The notes under the pieces: generated by a model
Databases searched by the model: none
Told to the model about the DNA's origin: nothing
What the model saw: the letters and a program-made list of their open reading frames with translations, nothing else
In this document: in pieces, positions 9,504 to 21,059 of the stretch
How the letters are laid out: the number at the start of each line of letters is the position of its first letter
Numbering within the stretch: the stretch's first letter is position 1
NCBI RefSeq assembly: GCF_040869045.1
Contig: NC_090319.1
Span: 382,617,601-382,681,600 of the forward strand
Reading direction: 5' to 3'
Length of the DNA: 64,000 nt
Source of the DNA: Eurosta solidaginis
Lineage: Eukaryota > Arthropoda > Insecta > Diptera > Tephritidae
Translations under genes and position numbers: made by a program

Positions 9504-11289
9504 AACCTGAAAAGAGCTACACACACATGTATGTATATATTTGGCCACAGCAAATATAAGACACAAAAGAACAAGAAGTAATAGTTAACTCAAATATTCG
9601 GGAAGGCTGTTCGCGGAATGTCTAGACCCAGGGAGAAAATAATGATAAACCAACTCTGCAGTATATATCTAAGCAACTTTATTTTGCAATTCTTATGGCA
9701 TTTTAGTGCTGAATAATAACAAGTATTTTAATATACGGATTATTAGAGTTTATTATCTCATAATTCAGTGATTCGAAACATAATCGCGAATTCTTAAAAT
9801 CCGTTAAAGTATCATTGTCCATACAACTCAATACATCTGCATGTTCTCCCTTCAATGCGTTAATATTTCTCTTTTGAACAATATTCTGCTTCATTGCATT
9901 GTCGCAGATGTTTAATGGATTTCTGTTTTATTGCGGATGTGGATAAATGGTTGAAGTAAAGTGAAGAATTCGCACTCATCACTTGCCATTTTACTGCCGA
10001 TTTTCAAAGCTACCTTCGCTGCACATCATCCTTCACACGCTCTGTTGTCATCCATGTTCTACTCGCTTTGCTTTATTCACAGCCGTTATTGTCATGTAAA
10101 TTTCGTTAGAGCTTTTTATTTGGTTCATTGTTGGTAACGCCACGTCTTTATCTTTTGTTACCATTTTAGCCATTTTTTCCGCTATTGTAAGTAATTTTTT
10201 TCTTGTGATTTATGTATGTACATGCATTTTTCCATCGATGTTTGGTTTGTTTGTTTACCTTGTTTTTATTGTGGTGGCTGTCAGTTGTGTTGTCGGTTTT
10301 TGTTGTTCTAGCTCTGTCGTCAATTTGGCCAAAGTGGTTTTTCACTTGTTTTAGCGCGAAAAATGCGCAATTTAGAGTGAAAAAACTCATGTAAAAGCGC
10401 ACAATGGGTCTGATGACGGGAAAATGAGTAATTTCTAGGCGGGTGAAATTTTATGGGGTTGATGAGTAAAAATACAGGGGAACATGCTTTTTTATGACAG
10501 TTTTCTGTAGAAGCAAATAAATCGAGAAATGGTCTGCAATGGCGGACATCAAATGAATTGTCATCTGTAAAAAAATATTGAAGTATAGTTTCTTTGTTTT
10601 CATTGGAAAACGGAGGAGGTTATCGGTTCCGATAATAGAAGCTGAGTGAGCGACGAGCATTACTTTGAATTCTTTTGACTTTCTTAATTGTGAAGGATGT
10701 GAACATTGGTTAAACCGGTAGTATATGTTCCGGTTCAGTTTCAAGTAACTTCTACCGGAATTGCCGATAATAAACACCTAACTGTTGCGCGATAACTGAC
10801 GTCAATTGGAAGCACCAAGAGTAATCAAGTTTTCGTACTCCTGCCTTCCCTAACACAATGAACGTCTTCCAGTTCCTATGCTGCCAAACACCAACTGCTA
10901 TTTATCAACTATCATTATCATCTTTTCGCCTCCGTGTTTGAACAACTCAACAGGTGGTATGCTGATATGTAACAGGTGACGCCGGATTTCTTTTAATCCG
11001 GCATATGACTGAAAGGTGTATTGTAACTGATCGCAGAGCCAAGTGATGAACTCATTAGCTGTTTGCTTCGTGTCAGTACTGGTTGGTATTATTGGCGCAC
11101 TTAAAATAACACCTACCTCGGAATTGAACGCCATGCCGAACATACATCAGGTGGATATTGCCGGAAAGGCGTGTGCCGCCCGTACACTTATTCGGTTTTG
11201 TCAAACGGGCTTTGGACTTTATCATCTGTAATATTTCGGCATTCTTATCAACTTTCACTTCATCCCACACAAGGCAGTCTATAACGTCG
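9504..11289. other. Mostly unassigned; two open minus-strand frames at 10898-11270
   Basis: I see no repeat landmarks from 9504 to 10890. Two overlapping minus-strand frames lie at 11073-11270 (MWDEVKVDKNAEILQMIKSK...) and 10898-11143 (...TANEFITWLCDQLQYTFQSY...). They are more protein-like than most of the window, but I do not recognise either; they could be LINE ORF1 or other transposon debris just upstream of the LINE fragment at 11290. No start context or splice signal supports a host exon. Confidence 0.35.
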
Positions 11290-12210
11290 AGAGAGAGAAG
11301 TGAAGAATGGAATTAATATGGGGCAGCGGACTGGTTAAATGTTTCACGGTTGGCTCCAAGTTGGACGAGAAGGATGGATGAGGGGTTTCTGCCAGGAACT
11401 AGATGTAAGCCGCAAGTTTAAATCGCCTGATCACTGCAGCGTCTTTCAAGTGGAAGTTGTCGCAATTAAAGATGCGGTGGATGATATTCTGTCCAGTGCT
11501 ACTACGGCTACATCTACTCATATAGCCAAGCGAATATTAAAGCCCTAAGTTCAACTGTTGTGCGATCGATGTGGTATGGGAATGCCTGATCTCGTTTGCG
11601 ATTGCGTCGAACTATTATCATATTTATATTATCTGAGTCTCGGGTCGTAGCAATATATCTGACAACTGTGACGCCGATGTCCTAGCGCACATGAGTACAA
11701 CAGAACTGAATATAACTGGCTGTAAGTAAAACGTAGTAGCCCTGCCACCCCTATGATCTGCTTCTCTATAGATGGCTCTCGAGTCAGCTAAGCAAACGCT
11801 GGTCGAGTGGAGAGATCCTTCTGGCGTAAAGTGGATAGCAAGCGGTCTGCTGAAATAAACTATCAATAGGTTTGGGGTTTTGACGAGACACTGCACAATG
11901 GGAGTCTGTGCGGTACTGGAAAACTCCTTTCCAGCAGTTGAAAGGGGGATAACGAGGTGGAATCATTGAAATTATACATGTTTGATTATTCATATTTTGC
12001 CAGAATTAACGAAATTGGTCTCCGGTTAGTAGGATCTCCGAAGAAATTATCCAGGGTCGAGATCGATCTTATTCAAAACCACATTGTTGTCACGCAACGG
12101 TTCTCTGAATAGCTATAGCTTACGTCATTGTCATATTATGAGGTATCATAGTTGACCATCTGGTTATCCAAATTACCTGCCAGGGTAGAATACATGTAAC
12201 CTAACCTAAC
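11290..12210 (+). pseudogene. I/LOA-like LINE 3' portion with RNase H, decayed
   Basis: At 11400-11475 the plus strand reads ELDVSRKFKSPDHCSVFQVE and continues VVAIKDAVD, the middle of the RNase H domain found in I- and LOA-type ORF2. At about 11660 it reads CDADVLAHMSTTELNITGC, the end of that domain. At about 11860 it reads TINRFGVLTRHCTMGVCAV, the segment upstream of the C-terminal zinc knuckle. Stops and frameshifts separate the pieces. The 3' end is a short AACCTAACCTAAC tail at about 12198-12210, as in the minus-strand copy at 49184. Confidence 0.75.
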
Positions 12211-14789
12211 GTTACAATATCTTTTGATAGAACTATAATGCTTTATTTCCTAGTTCTTATAGCACAATCTTTTTCGATGGTTTCAGGAAAAGCGCTTAAC
12301 GCGAACACCGGTTGACAGGTGTTACAAATCTCACAGCAGACTTATTCTTGAGTAGTGCCACCGAGCTTCCATCTATTTCTGCAACTATCCTACGTACCAA
12401 AGGGGTTTATTGCCGAGGATGTAAGAGTTAAGAGTTTGCCTACCAAGCAGTTAAGCCACACCACATTACGAAGTGGCAATAGATCTTAAATAAAGCACGG
12501 CCTACAGTACAATATTACACAGCTCACACAGACATTATGCGTTCGAGTTTTAAACATGACCTCCATTTATATCCTCCTAAGGGTTTCATTTCTTAACAAT
12601 AATTCTTTAGCGCTCTTGTAGCTCACCGCTTCTTCCACTTAACAATTGTTCTTACTTATATCCTTCCTACATATAAAATCGAGCTGCTGTGCATTTTAAT
12701 CACTTAAGGGATTTGTACCTCATCCGCCAGCATGGCTATTTTATTTGCTTAATGGCGTCAACAGCCGCTAAAAGTGCATTCAATAGCGGCTACAGAGAAA
12801 TATTGAAGGAAGTATGAGCAAGTGCTGCTCAGTTGAGTAAGGATTGCGTAGGCAGTGAAAAGATGACTTTGCATATATATAATAAATTGCTCTAATTTTC
12901 TCGTAACACGCTTTTGTAATACAACTTTTTAGCTGCGTTAGTGGCAGCTTCTTATACTTCTTGTCATTTTATTCTTCTAACGCTTCCATGACGCAAAAAA
13001 GGGCATTTGTAAGTTTCCACACGAGTACATCGTAGACGCCTACAAAGTATAACTGTCACCTCTTCACCACTTTCTTTGTTCTTTTACATACATACACACG
13101 TATCCTCTAGCTTAGCGCCTAGGATGCCTTTACGCCAGCTGCCTGCTATACGTCTAAAGCTTCGCCTTCAATGCAAGCAGGTGTCTAAAATAGCTTTTAA
13201 AATAATTGACATACACTTGATGGCGAAGGCAAGTATTTACTATCTACGCAAATAGATTTGTTTCTAAGAAAGTGTGTGTATGTGTGTGTGTGTGTCTGCG
13301 CGTGTGTTCTTCCAAGGACATTCTCATTTGCATACAAAGGAAAACTTTTCAATTACGTAACGCAAAACTAACACAATAGGTTTGTGATATTTGCCTACTG
13401 ACAAGCCTGCAATTATACGCCCCTTTAACACATGTCCCACTTATTGTTTTGTTAACTCTTCTTATGCTTTTATGAATTGAAAACGAATTATGAATAAAAC
13501 AAACTTTTCGCACTCCTCCCTTATAAAGAGGTTTCATACAAATTTGCATGCTGCTCTTCCAGGCCATTCACTTAAACACAATCGCAATATCGACATAAAG
13601 GAAGCTCGCCGCTTCGGCCTGCTAGATTGATTTCTTTAATTTCTCGACAATTACTAACGCAGCCCCAGCTGCTCTTCTCTATTCCTTCTTTTAATTTTTC
13701 TGCCTGTTTTTATTAATTCTTTTTCTCATTCATATATTTTAGTTGATTGTACAAAAGCCGCGTGCCCTTATGCGTCAGCAGTTGTTCGATTCACATATCC
13801 CATTTGGGTTTATTCGAATTCTATGGATCTTGTGATTTAATGGGTACTGGTGGCTCAAAGCAAACAAAAGTGCAAACAATCATCTGCGCGTCTTTTGATT
13901 GTTGCGGGTGGCCATTCTTGTGCTTTTGTCATTGGCACCCTCCTTAAAAGGCGTTTCGTACATCAATCAATCATATTTACTTGCACAAAGTCAACGAAAT
14001 GTCATTTTTGTTGGTTCCTGAGCGGCTTTTATTACGCATTTCTATTATAAACTCGGTTGTTCTTTCAATCTTAAATGGGCGCTTTAAAACGAATTGTGAA
14101 GTTTCGTGCGCACTCCGCAGGTGGTACTTGAAATTGGTGCAAAGTGAATATTTTTGGAAGCGAGCTCTTTTTGTTTAGCAGAACTTTCAATAAATTTAAA
14201 TGTTACAAATCCGAACCGAGAATTAAACGTCGTGTAGTGTAACACGATGTGTTTGTACCGCTTGGCAAGGAGTCCCAGCAGCGCGGCCACTCTTAGTCCC
14301 CACTCTGTTGGTTGGTTGCTCTGCTGCAGGATATTAAGAATCCGAGCTTAAGTGACGCACGGAGTACCATTTTGATGCACTTTCTCCTGGTACCAATCGA
14401 TATTGTTTCTGGTAGGGCAATTGTGTGCACCGTTTAAACCGTTTCGTTCAATCAACGAAACTGCTGATAGTTTTTAAGAAGCATTTAGCAATTTTCTGAT
14501 TATATAACTGCCCTTAGTGTGAAACTTAGTGTATGCTTAAGCTAAGCTGGGAATTCGCACAGATAGTGCGTGGCTATTTCTTTGCTGCACTTCTCGCCGC
14601 AGCTCGTGAAAGTTCTGTTAAAAGGGATCCTCATTTTCTCAGCAACCCCCTGAAAACTGCTTTGCTACTTTTCATTGATGTGAGTGGATGATGCAACTCG
14701 TTTTTCTATTGACTGTCTAAGATGAAGTGATGGCGGTGTTAAGTGTCATGAGCAGTGCTTGGTTATCTGATAAATCGTATACCCCGCAC
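12211..14789. other. No recognisable feature
   Basis: AT-rich, probably single-copy sequence with a (GT)n run near 13273-13293. Small hairpins occur, such as AGCCGCTA against TAGCGGCT near 12760-12795. Open frames at 13349-13567 (-), 13747-14178 (+) and 14084-14290 (-) overlap on opposite strands and show no domain or codon pattern. Intron or intergenic spacer is the simplest reading. Confidence 0.45.
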
Positions 14790-14970
14790 CTTTTTACCGA
14801 GTCATACAACAGGAGCGTACAGGCTCGCTCTAAACTCAGAACCTCCGCTTGCGGTATACAAGCCAATTTGGAAGGACGGACTTACAATGACACTTTGAGC
14901 TGCTCAGAGAAGACACCGGCTCCCACGTCGTAGTCTATTCCAGACCCGTCGGTGTAAAACGAAGTTGAGT
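14790..14970 (-). pseudogene. LINE RNase H fragment
   Basis: Read on the minus strand from 14970, the sequence gives STSFYTDGSGIDYDVGAGVF, then SEQLKVSL, a stop, and further on IPQAEVLSLERA. The TDGS block with a following GAGVF and a later QAEVLSLERA is the N-terminal half of a retrotransposon RNase H domain (first catalytic Asp in TDGS, second Glu in QAE). It is a short internal fragment with one stop. It belongs to a different LINE type from the RT fragment at 15540, whose family lacks RNase H. Confidence 0.75.
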
Positions 14971-15539
14971 CCTCCTGAAGGAAACTTGTCCTAAAGAAAA
15001 CTTTTAAAACTAAGCGCTGCGTGCGATAATCTTATGATTGAAATCCAACAGTCAGGCTCACAAAGTCTAACTGCCGAGCCGCTTGCAGTTTAAAGTATGT
15101 GAAAGTCCAGAAGTAGTTGCTTTAGGAGTAGGTGTACCTAATCGTACTCTGTACTCTTAGTCTTCGTCTTACTCTTACGTCCCCGTTCAAGCAATTTGGG
15201 CGAGGTGAGCATATAGTAGGTACTAAATCCAGTAAACACGGTCAAAAAAAGTTTGTGGAGATCTCTCCGGCTTACTCGACTTAAAGGGTGTGCTGCGTCC
15301 TTTCAATACGAACTACGGCTGTAATTAGTCCTACATGACTCAAGCATATCGCTAAATAAATGTGGAAGTATTTCTAAATCTTATAATCGGTTTATGCGCT
15401 GGACTTGGGGTCCGAAGCGTAAAACCTCTACCAATGAGAAAAAGTAACAAGCTTTGATTAATAATTTATTTTACTGATAATGGCCACGAAAAACATGTTA
15501 AAATCTATGACTTGAGGACATAAGCGTAATTATCGCTAT
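14971..15539. other. No recognisable feature
   Basis: Sequence between two minus-strand LINE fragments. I found no readable motif, although the base composition (less AT-rich than the flanks) fits old coding debris. Confidence 0.4.
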
Positions 15540-16620
15540 AAAAAAAATCCGATTGATGGGGCAAGCCCGGATGACAATAAGGCCCTGCAGCATCTCATCA
15601 AAGTCGTCAGGAAAAGGGAGTGCGCAAGACGTAACGACGCCTTTGATTCAACTTAATCCTTACGAAGCTGGAGGTGTTGTCCAAGGTCATTCGGCGGGAC
15701 CCTTATAAATTTGTAGGAAGATTAAATTCAGACATAGCTGCATACAAGCAACTTTTTCTTGAGCAGTCAAATTTTGTATTGATTCACTTATTGTGAAGAT
15801 CCGGTCAGTAGTAAATTTACCAGGTCTAAAGCCGCACTGATATGTTCCAATCAGTTTGTTGAGTTAGGGTTTCAGTCTTTCGCACAATACGATATACCGA
15901 ACCTTATAAGCGGAGCTAAGCAGACTGATCGCCTTTCTTGCGGATTGCGCAGAGCACACTTAAATTCCCATATGGAGGCATGCGCTCGTCTAATTAAATT
16001 TTTCGTGTGAGTTGCTGCATGCTCATTAGCAACTTTTCGCCTACGGGGTTAAGCACCTCGGTAGGTAGTCCTTGATTACCCGGCGCTTTTTTATCCTTTA
16101 GCATTGTCATTCTCGCTTTGGGGGTGCTGGATCGTGTCTATGAGGAGAAGTTCTCCCTACACAAGCTCAGCACATTCTGTACATCAGTTACCAAGGGGCC
16201 ATTACATTTACGGTATTGAAAAATTTCGTCATGTGGCCTATTTTTTGGTACAACTTTGCGGGTGTTATTGATTTCAGCCAGCCCTATAGGTGCCCTATAG
16301 GCAAGTGACCTTTTTTCGAAGGCTACACGACGTTCCTAATCGTACCAGTTATTTTTACGTGCTCTCTGGAAACCTATGGTGGCAGCTGCGGTGGTACGTG
16401 ATGAGAAAGAAATATGCTCCCACTTTTCGACTGCATCTCTAGTTCGAAGATTGCTCTCAGTGAGCAGGTGTGATATCCGAGTGGAGTAATCATCAGATGG
16501 CTGTTTCCTTGTCAATGCGCGCACTTTAATTCTCACACATCCAAGACACTGAACTTGGTCTTTACATGCACGTCGTGATCGGTGTGGTCCTTAGTAAAAA
16601 CCATGTCGACGGAAGAACTC
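15540..16620 (-). pseudogene. RTE-like LINE ORF2 remnant (reverse transcriptase N-terminal half)
   Basis: Reading the minus strand from 16540 downward, the pre-RT helical region ends SRTTAAATIGFQRARKNNWYD. Next come LKDKKAPGNQGLPTEVLN (RT motif 1 region, about 16060-16115), SVLCAIRKKGDQSA and, after a frameshift, VLCERLKP, then GTYQCGFRPGKFTTDRIFTI (about 15775-15850). This order is the fingers-to-palm entry of a non-LTR reverse transcriptase. The YADD region is missing. At least two stops and one frameshift with a small deletion are present. An endonuclease domain is not readable upstream. Confidence 0.8.
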
Positions 16621-16636
16621 CTGCGTGCTGGGAGGC

Positions 16637-16944
16637 TTAAGATATACCCACGGCAGGTATGCCTTCATAATAGGCGACTAAAATACTCAAATCCTTCAGT
16701 GGGCTGCATAGTGTGCACAATTATACCATCTCCAGCCCAATTGTCAAACTCACCTTCCCATGGCAAATCCTGTTTCTTTAGCAGACGAGCCTCTGGCAAT
16801 CCCCAAGTTACTCTAGAAACTAGACCTGGGTCTTAATGGTGCTTATTACCAGATCGTACCGGATCCCTACCCTGCAAAGGACCAGCAACATCGATAACAC
16901 TTTCCAAAACCTTCGGGGAGTATTTTTTATCGCTACAATAATAA
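16637..16944 (+). mobile_element. CAA-tailed retroposon family R copy (R3), tail split by the TRIM-like element
   Basis: The complement of GTCGCCTATTATGAAGGCAT, the TTGTCAAACTCACCTTCCCA block and the CGTACCGGATCCCTACCC box match R2 (6883-7285) in the opposite orientation. It ends CGCTACAATAATAA at 16931-16944, where the LTR-pair element begins. The tail resumes after that element as AATAACAACACCAATAAC at 18483-18500. R3 was therefore present first and received the LTR element in its tail. Confidence 0.8.
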
Positions 16945-17677
16945 TGTCTAAGCTTTGGGCAATTGAGGGCGAGCAGTTTAATAAGAGTTATAAATGAGTA
17001 ATTTTATGTGCTTGTAAGCGTATGAGTCGTGGCACAGTGGCTGACGTACCCGACCAAACGCCCGGGGTTGCGGGTTCAACTCCCACCAAGCATTCCTTTT
17101 TTTAAATTTATAAATTATTATTATTAATGGACTGTATTGAGTTTATGGGGTTTTTGATTTAATGTATTCCATTTATTGAGTTGGGTAGTTTTAGTGTTAT
17201 TGGTGTATTTAAGTCATGGGAGGATGCATAGCATCAGTACACCTTTATTTATTTAATTTGGGGGCGAGCACTGGGGGGCTCTGAGGCTTCGCTCTACTGA
17301 GCCACCTCATCCTCTATTTGAAGAACCCTTTAAAATGTGATATGGAGGCGAGCACGGGACGGCTCTGAGGTATTGGCACCCCATTTTCTACAAGAAAAAC
17401 CTCTATTTATTTAATTTGGGGCGAGAGTTGGGCACTCTGAGGTTTCGCTCTAATGAGCAACCTCATCTTCTATTTGAAGAACCCCTTCAAAGTGTGATAT
17501 GGAGGCGAGCACTGGGCTCTGATGTATTAGCACACCATCCGAAGAACCTCGATTTTAATTAAAAAACTCAAACTATGTCTTTAGAATATTTCACTAACCA
17601 GTTGAGAATTACAAGCACACTCAATGGCTACTGAAACAAACGAACGAAAAATGTTCATAGTTTAAGTCGCTTAAACA
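16945..17677 (-). repeat. LTR copy 1 of the TRIM-like element
   Basis: 733 bp. In the minus-strand sense of the element this is the 3' LTR. It holds an internal near-duplication: a unit starting GGGGGCGAGCACTGG (17262) recurs as GGGGCGAGAGTTGG (17418), each with a CTCTGAGG(C/T)TTCGCTCTA segment, a TCTATTTGAAGAACCC segment and GATATGGAGGCGAGCAC. A tRNA-like box lies at 17026-17092. Confidence 0.85.
17026..17092 (+). ncRNA. tRNA-like sequence with Pol III boxes inside LTR copy 1
   Basis: The segment reads like a degenerate tRNA. It has an A-box-like GTGGCACAGTGGCTGACG and a strong B box GGGTTCAACTCCC, and a run of seven T at about 17097-17103 could terminate RNA polymerase III. The T-arm stem pairs with one mismatch, but the D and anticodon arms are poor, so I do not call a functional tRNA. 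The strand is opposite to the retroelement sense strand. An identical copy sits at 17831-17897. Confidence 0.6.
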
Positions 17678-17749
17678 TACTCCCCCCTTAGACGGCTTAG
17701 TCGTCTAATGAAACTTCCATACGAGCCAGTCATCCGGCTCGAAGGACCA

Positions 17750-18482
17750 TGTCTAAGCTTTGGGCAATTGAGGGCGAGCAGTTTAATAAGAGTTATAAAT
17801 GAGTAATTTTATGTGCTTGTAAGCGTATGAGTCGTGGCACAGTGGCTGACGTACCCGACCAAACGCCCGGGGTTGCGGGTTCAACTCCCACCAAGCATTC
17901 CTTTTTTTAAATTTATAAATTATTATTATTAATGGACTGTATTGAGTTTATGGGGTTTTTGATTTAATGTATTCCATTTATTGAGTTGGGTAGTTTTAGT
18001 GTTATTGGTGTATTTAAGTCATGGGAGGATGCATAGCATCAGTACACCTTTATTTATTTAATTTGGGGGCGAGCACTGGGGGGCTCTGAGGCTTCGCTCT
18101 ACTGAGCCACCTCATCCTCTATTTGAAGAACCCTTTAAAATGTGATATGGAGGCGAGCACGGGACGGCTCTGAGGTATTGGCACCCCATTTTCTACAAGA
18201 CAAACCTCTATTTATTTAATTAGGGGCGAGAGTTGGACACTCTGAGGTTTCGCTCTAATGAGCCACCTCATCTTCTATTTGAAGAACCCCTTCAAAGTGT
18301 GATATGGAGGCGAGCACTGGGCTCTGATGTATTAGCACACCATCCGAAGAACCTCGATTTTAATTAAAAAACTCAAACTATGTCTTTAGAATATTTCACT
18401 AACCAGTTGAGAATTACAAGCACACTCAATGGCTACTGAAACAAACGAACGAAAAATGTTCATAGTTTAAGTCGCTTAAACA
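17750..18482 (-). repeat. LTR copy 2 of the TRIM-like element
   Basis: 733 bp, the 5' LTR in the minus-strand sense. It differs from copy 1 at four positions, all in the second half (near 18200-18261). Otherwise it carries the same internal duplication and tRNA-like box. Confidence 0.85.
17831..17897 (+). ncRNA. tRNA-like sequence with Pol III boxes inside LTR copy 2
   Basis: Identical to 17026-17092, with the same B box and following T run. Confidence 0.6.
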
Positions 18483-18500
18483 AATAACAACACCAATAAC

Positions 18501-20720
18501 AGAATATCGGATGATGCTTTTCATGATATCAACAGGTGCATCGAATGGTGATTGTTTAGGCAGGATACCTAACTTCTTCGAATCTGATCACGTCCCCCCT
18601 AATGCAACTCGATACTCGATTTAATTTATAACCACCCACACCATCATCAGTATTCATGCATATGCATGTCGGGGTTGATGTGTGGGTGCTTTTCTCCTCC
18701 AAAACGGAGGATTTTGCGGGTCAACGGTTGTCGCTTTCGATACAACCGGTCTCCTGGATTTCAACAGCCGTTCTGTACACATCTGCCGCCAGCGACATCT
18801 GCCCTGTAATCACAGATTTATATGGTAAATATAATTTCCTGTATATTTTACATTTACCCAATAAAACATATCATTATAACGAGAAATTCTGGTCTGCTCT
18901 TTCTTTATTCCAAATACAATCCGCTCACTGAGATCGACCCCGGTGCGCCCACCTCTCGCAAGGATCAGACGCACCCCGGCCGAACAATGATGATGAGATT
19001 TACGGAACTGACCAAAATGCATTGAATAAAATCCTAAAGGATTTCCTTCACCACTTTTATGTGATTATAAAACTTAGCAACATTCCGGATTCTCTCACTT
19101 CACAGCAATATACCCACTAAAGAGTTACCAAGTCAGCTAATTTAGGGGACATCCTGTAATACTAATAATTTATGGGCATTTCACACGCCGTTCGCATGCA
19201 ACACTTACAATGGCACCAAATGCAACGGAAATCTCAAAGTGTAAATTAATTAATTTGTATAGCATATTTTCCAGACCAAAAGCAAAGCTAAATAAAATAC
19301 TAATCTTATCAAGCAAATGTCCAATCACTGAAATTAATTGACTAAATACCTTTCAACACACAAAGTGCACAAGCGCACTTACATAAGTGTGTACATATGA
19401 GCATACAATTACCGAAGGCTGTGTGTGTGTGCGTGCTAACAGTAAATAAATATATGTACCTTAATACACAAACAATAAAACATCAAAAGCAAACGTGCAT
19501 AATGCGAACCCTTATTGCAAATGATAATAAAATGCATATGTCAATATATGTAACAGTGCGAGTGTGTTGATAAATGTGTATGTGTGTCTGTCTCCTTAAA
19601 TACATGCATCCATTATGCTGAATATAAATGAGGGTCCAATGAAATTTTTCTGCTCGTAGCCAAGCGCCCCCACACATATATTGCATCCAATTTTTAAAAG
19701 CACTTATTCAACAGCAAAAGCTCATACATGCACACATATATACACACACACATACGCACACAAACACAGTCCTAGCTTGATTTGATCCTTCGCTTGATAT
19801 AGTGGTCTGGATAAAAATGTTAAAATTGAATTTATTACCGAGTAGCAATATCTTAGATGCCACTGCTGTCAGCATGTCGACTATATTACTCTATTACCTC
19901 CTTTACATTCTGGCAAACATATGCACATTAGCATTGTAGTATATGTATGTACATATGTAAGTATGATTTTATTACACAGCCATTTACATAAGTAAACACT
20001 GCTCACTTTGTCATGACGAGTAACCACAAGAATTATAACGATTTTACACGTTATTGTGGCATAAGTCATTCTGTCAAAGTACTGTGCAATATTCTTCTCC
20101 GCGCCGCTTTCGCTTGACCCATCCTTCTGCCTTCGTGCATAGCAAATTTCATTGCTTACAAACCAATTTTCAACATGAAATGCTCATCGTTTGGTTTGCA
20201 TGTTGCAACATATGTTGTATTTGTAGCTGCCTCTACATACGAACCTTAAATGTATGTAACTGCCATGATCTCTTGCACCACTACTCGCCCTTCTTATGCG
20301 CTCTTCAATCATATCCTGCGGCATGGCATACAAATACAAACCGCCCACACAATCAAATGCTTCTTCTACGTAATTCGGTATTTTAAGCCACTTGGTGATG
20401 AAGCACAAAAACGGCGCAGGGGTAACAAAGCTATCGTTTATTCTCATGTTATTGAGAAATTTATGCAGTTAAACTTGAAGTTCATTAAAAGCCACCACAC
20501 CTCCGCCAAACGAATTGGAAATCAAACTTTTATTCGAATGTATGTATGTCTGTATAAAATAAAGTAGCAAAAGGGCCAGTGAGTGCAACAAAGGGGGAAT
20601 GTGATGAGACATGATATGATATTTTTTAAGCTATGCCCGTCTGAGTTGTTTTTTATGAAAGGGACTAGCGCAGTCAAGTTATTCTCGAAATGTTTGATAA
20701 GAAACTGTAAACACACCGTT
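18501..20720. other. No confident feature; possible LTR-like segment near 18780-18960
   Basis: Around 18810-18930 the sequence has a TGTAATCACAG start, an AATAAAACATATC signal and a T/C-rich stretch that resemble the R-U5 part of an LTR. No second copy exists in the window, so I do not call it. The remainder contains (CA)n and (TATG)n microsatellites (19380-19760, 19930-19960). Short overlapping ORFs on both strands at 20054-20567 show no domain. Confidence 0.4.
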
Positions 20721-20825
20721 GTTTTTTTTAGATTCTATCTCTATACTCCTTCCAAGATTCCGCGACATACATCAGTTCAGGTATGATGAGCGTAGAGCGT
20801 GATTTTGTTCGTTGAGAGAGGAAAT
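20721..20825 (-). pseudogene. RTE-like LINE RT fragment, left part (split by the LTR retrotransposon)
   Basis: On the minus strand the 75 bases next to the LTR read LSQRTKSRSTLIIPELMYVA and continue ESWKEY. This is the block after the RT palm in RTE-like ORF2 proteins (pattern LSxRTK...LIIPVLLYGAEAW). The preceding part of the same protein lies at 26293-26520, on the far side of the LTR element, and the two halves meet in frame once one copy of the target duplication is removed. Confidence 0.75.
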
Positions 20826-21059
20826 TGTAGGGTCTATACTAAGTTGTTTATTTTATTTATATTAATACTTTTACTTGTTTCTTACTTGTGATTTTTAAAT
20901 TTTTTTAAAATAATTAAGTTACCTTTTTTAAATGAAAATTTTGGAAGTTATCAAAATAAGAAAATTATGTTAGAATATAAAATTTGTTAAACGAATTAAT
21001 ATTTCAAAATAATTCAATAAAAATTTATAGAATAAATAGTTTATTATAATTATTCTATA
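20826..21059 (+). repeat. 5' LTR of the Ty3/gypsy-type retrotransposon
   Basis: 234 bp, starting TGTAGGGTCTATACT and ending TTATTCTATA. It matches 26058-26292 with one substitution (TCTATA/TCCATA) and one single-base indel in a T run. GAAAT precedes it and GACAT follows the 3' LTR, a 5-bp duplication with one mismatch. The end lacks the usual CA. Confidence 0.9.

Larger units (their letters stand above)
16945..18482 (-). mobile_element. TRIM-like LTR retroelement: two 733-bp LTRs around 72 bp
   Basis: Two direct repeats, 16945-17677 and 17750-18482, start TGTCTAAGC and end GCTTAAACA, so they have TG...CA tips in a 9-bp imperfect inverted pair. I count four substitutions between them. The whole unit is flanked by AATAA (16940-16944 and 18483-18487), a perfect 5-bp duplication, so it inserted as one piece. 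On the minus strand the 72-bp interior starts with TGGTCCTTCGAGCCGG (primer-binding-site position) and ends AAGGGGGGAGTA (polypurine tract) just before the 3' LTR. It has no ORF, so any reverse transcription would be in trans. It could be a TRIM or an internal-deletion derivative of a larger LTR element. Confidence 0.85.

Noticed and set aside
17026..17092. Genuine tRNA gene
   Set aside because: The B box and T arm are good, but the D and anticodon arms do not fold canonically, and the segment is repeated within an LTR.
18780..18960. Solo LTR
   Set aside because: It has an LTR-like polyadenylation region, but there is no second copy, no clear TG...CA ends and no target duplication.
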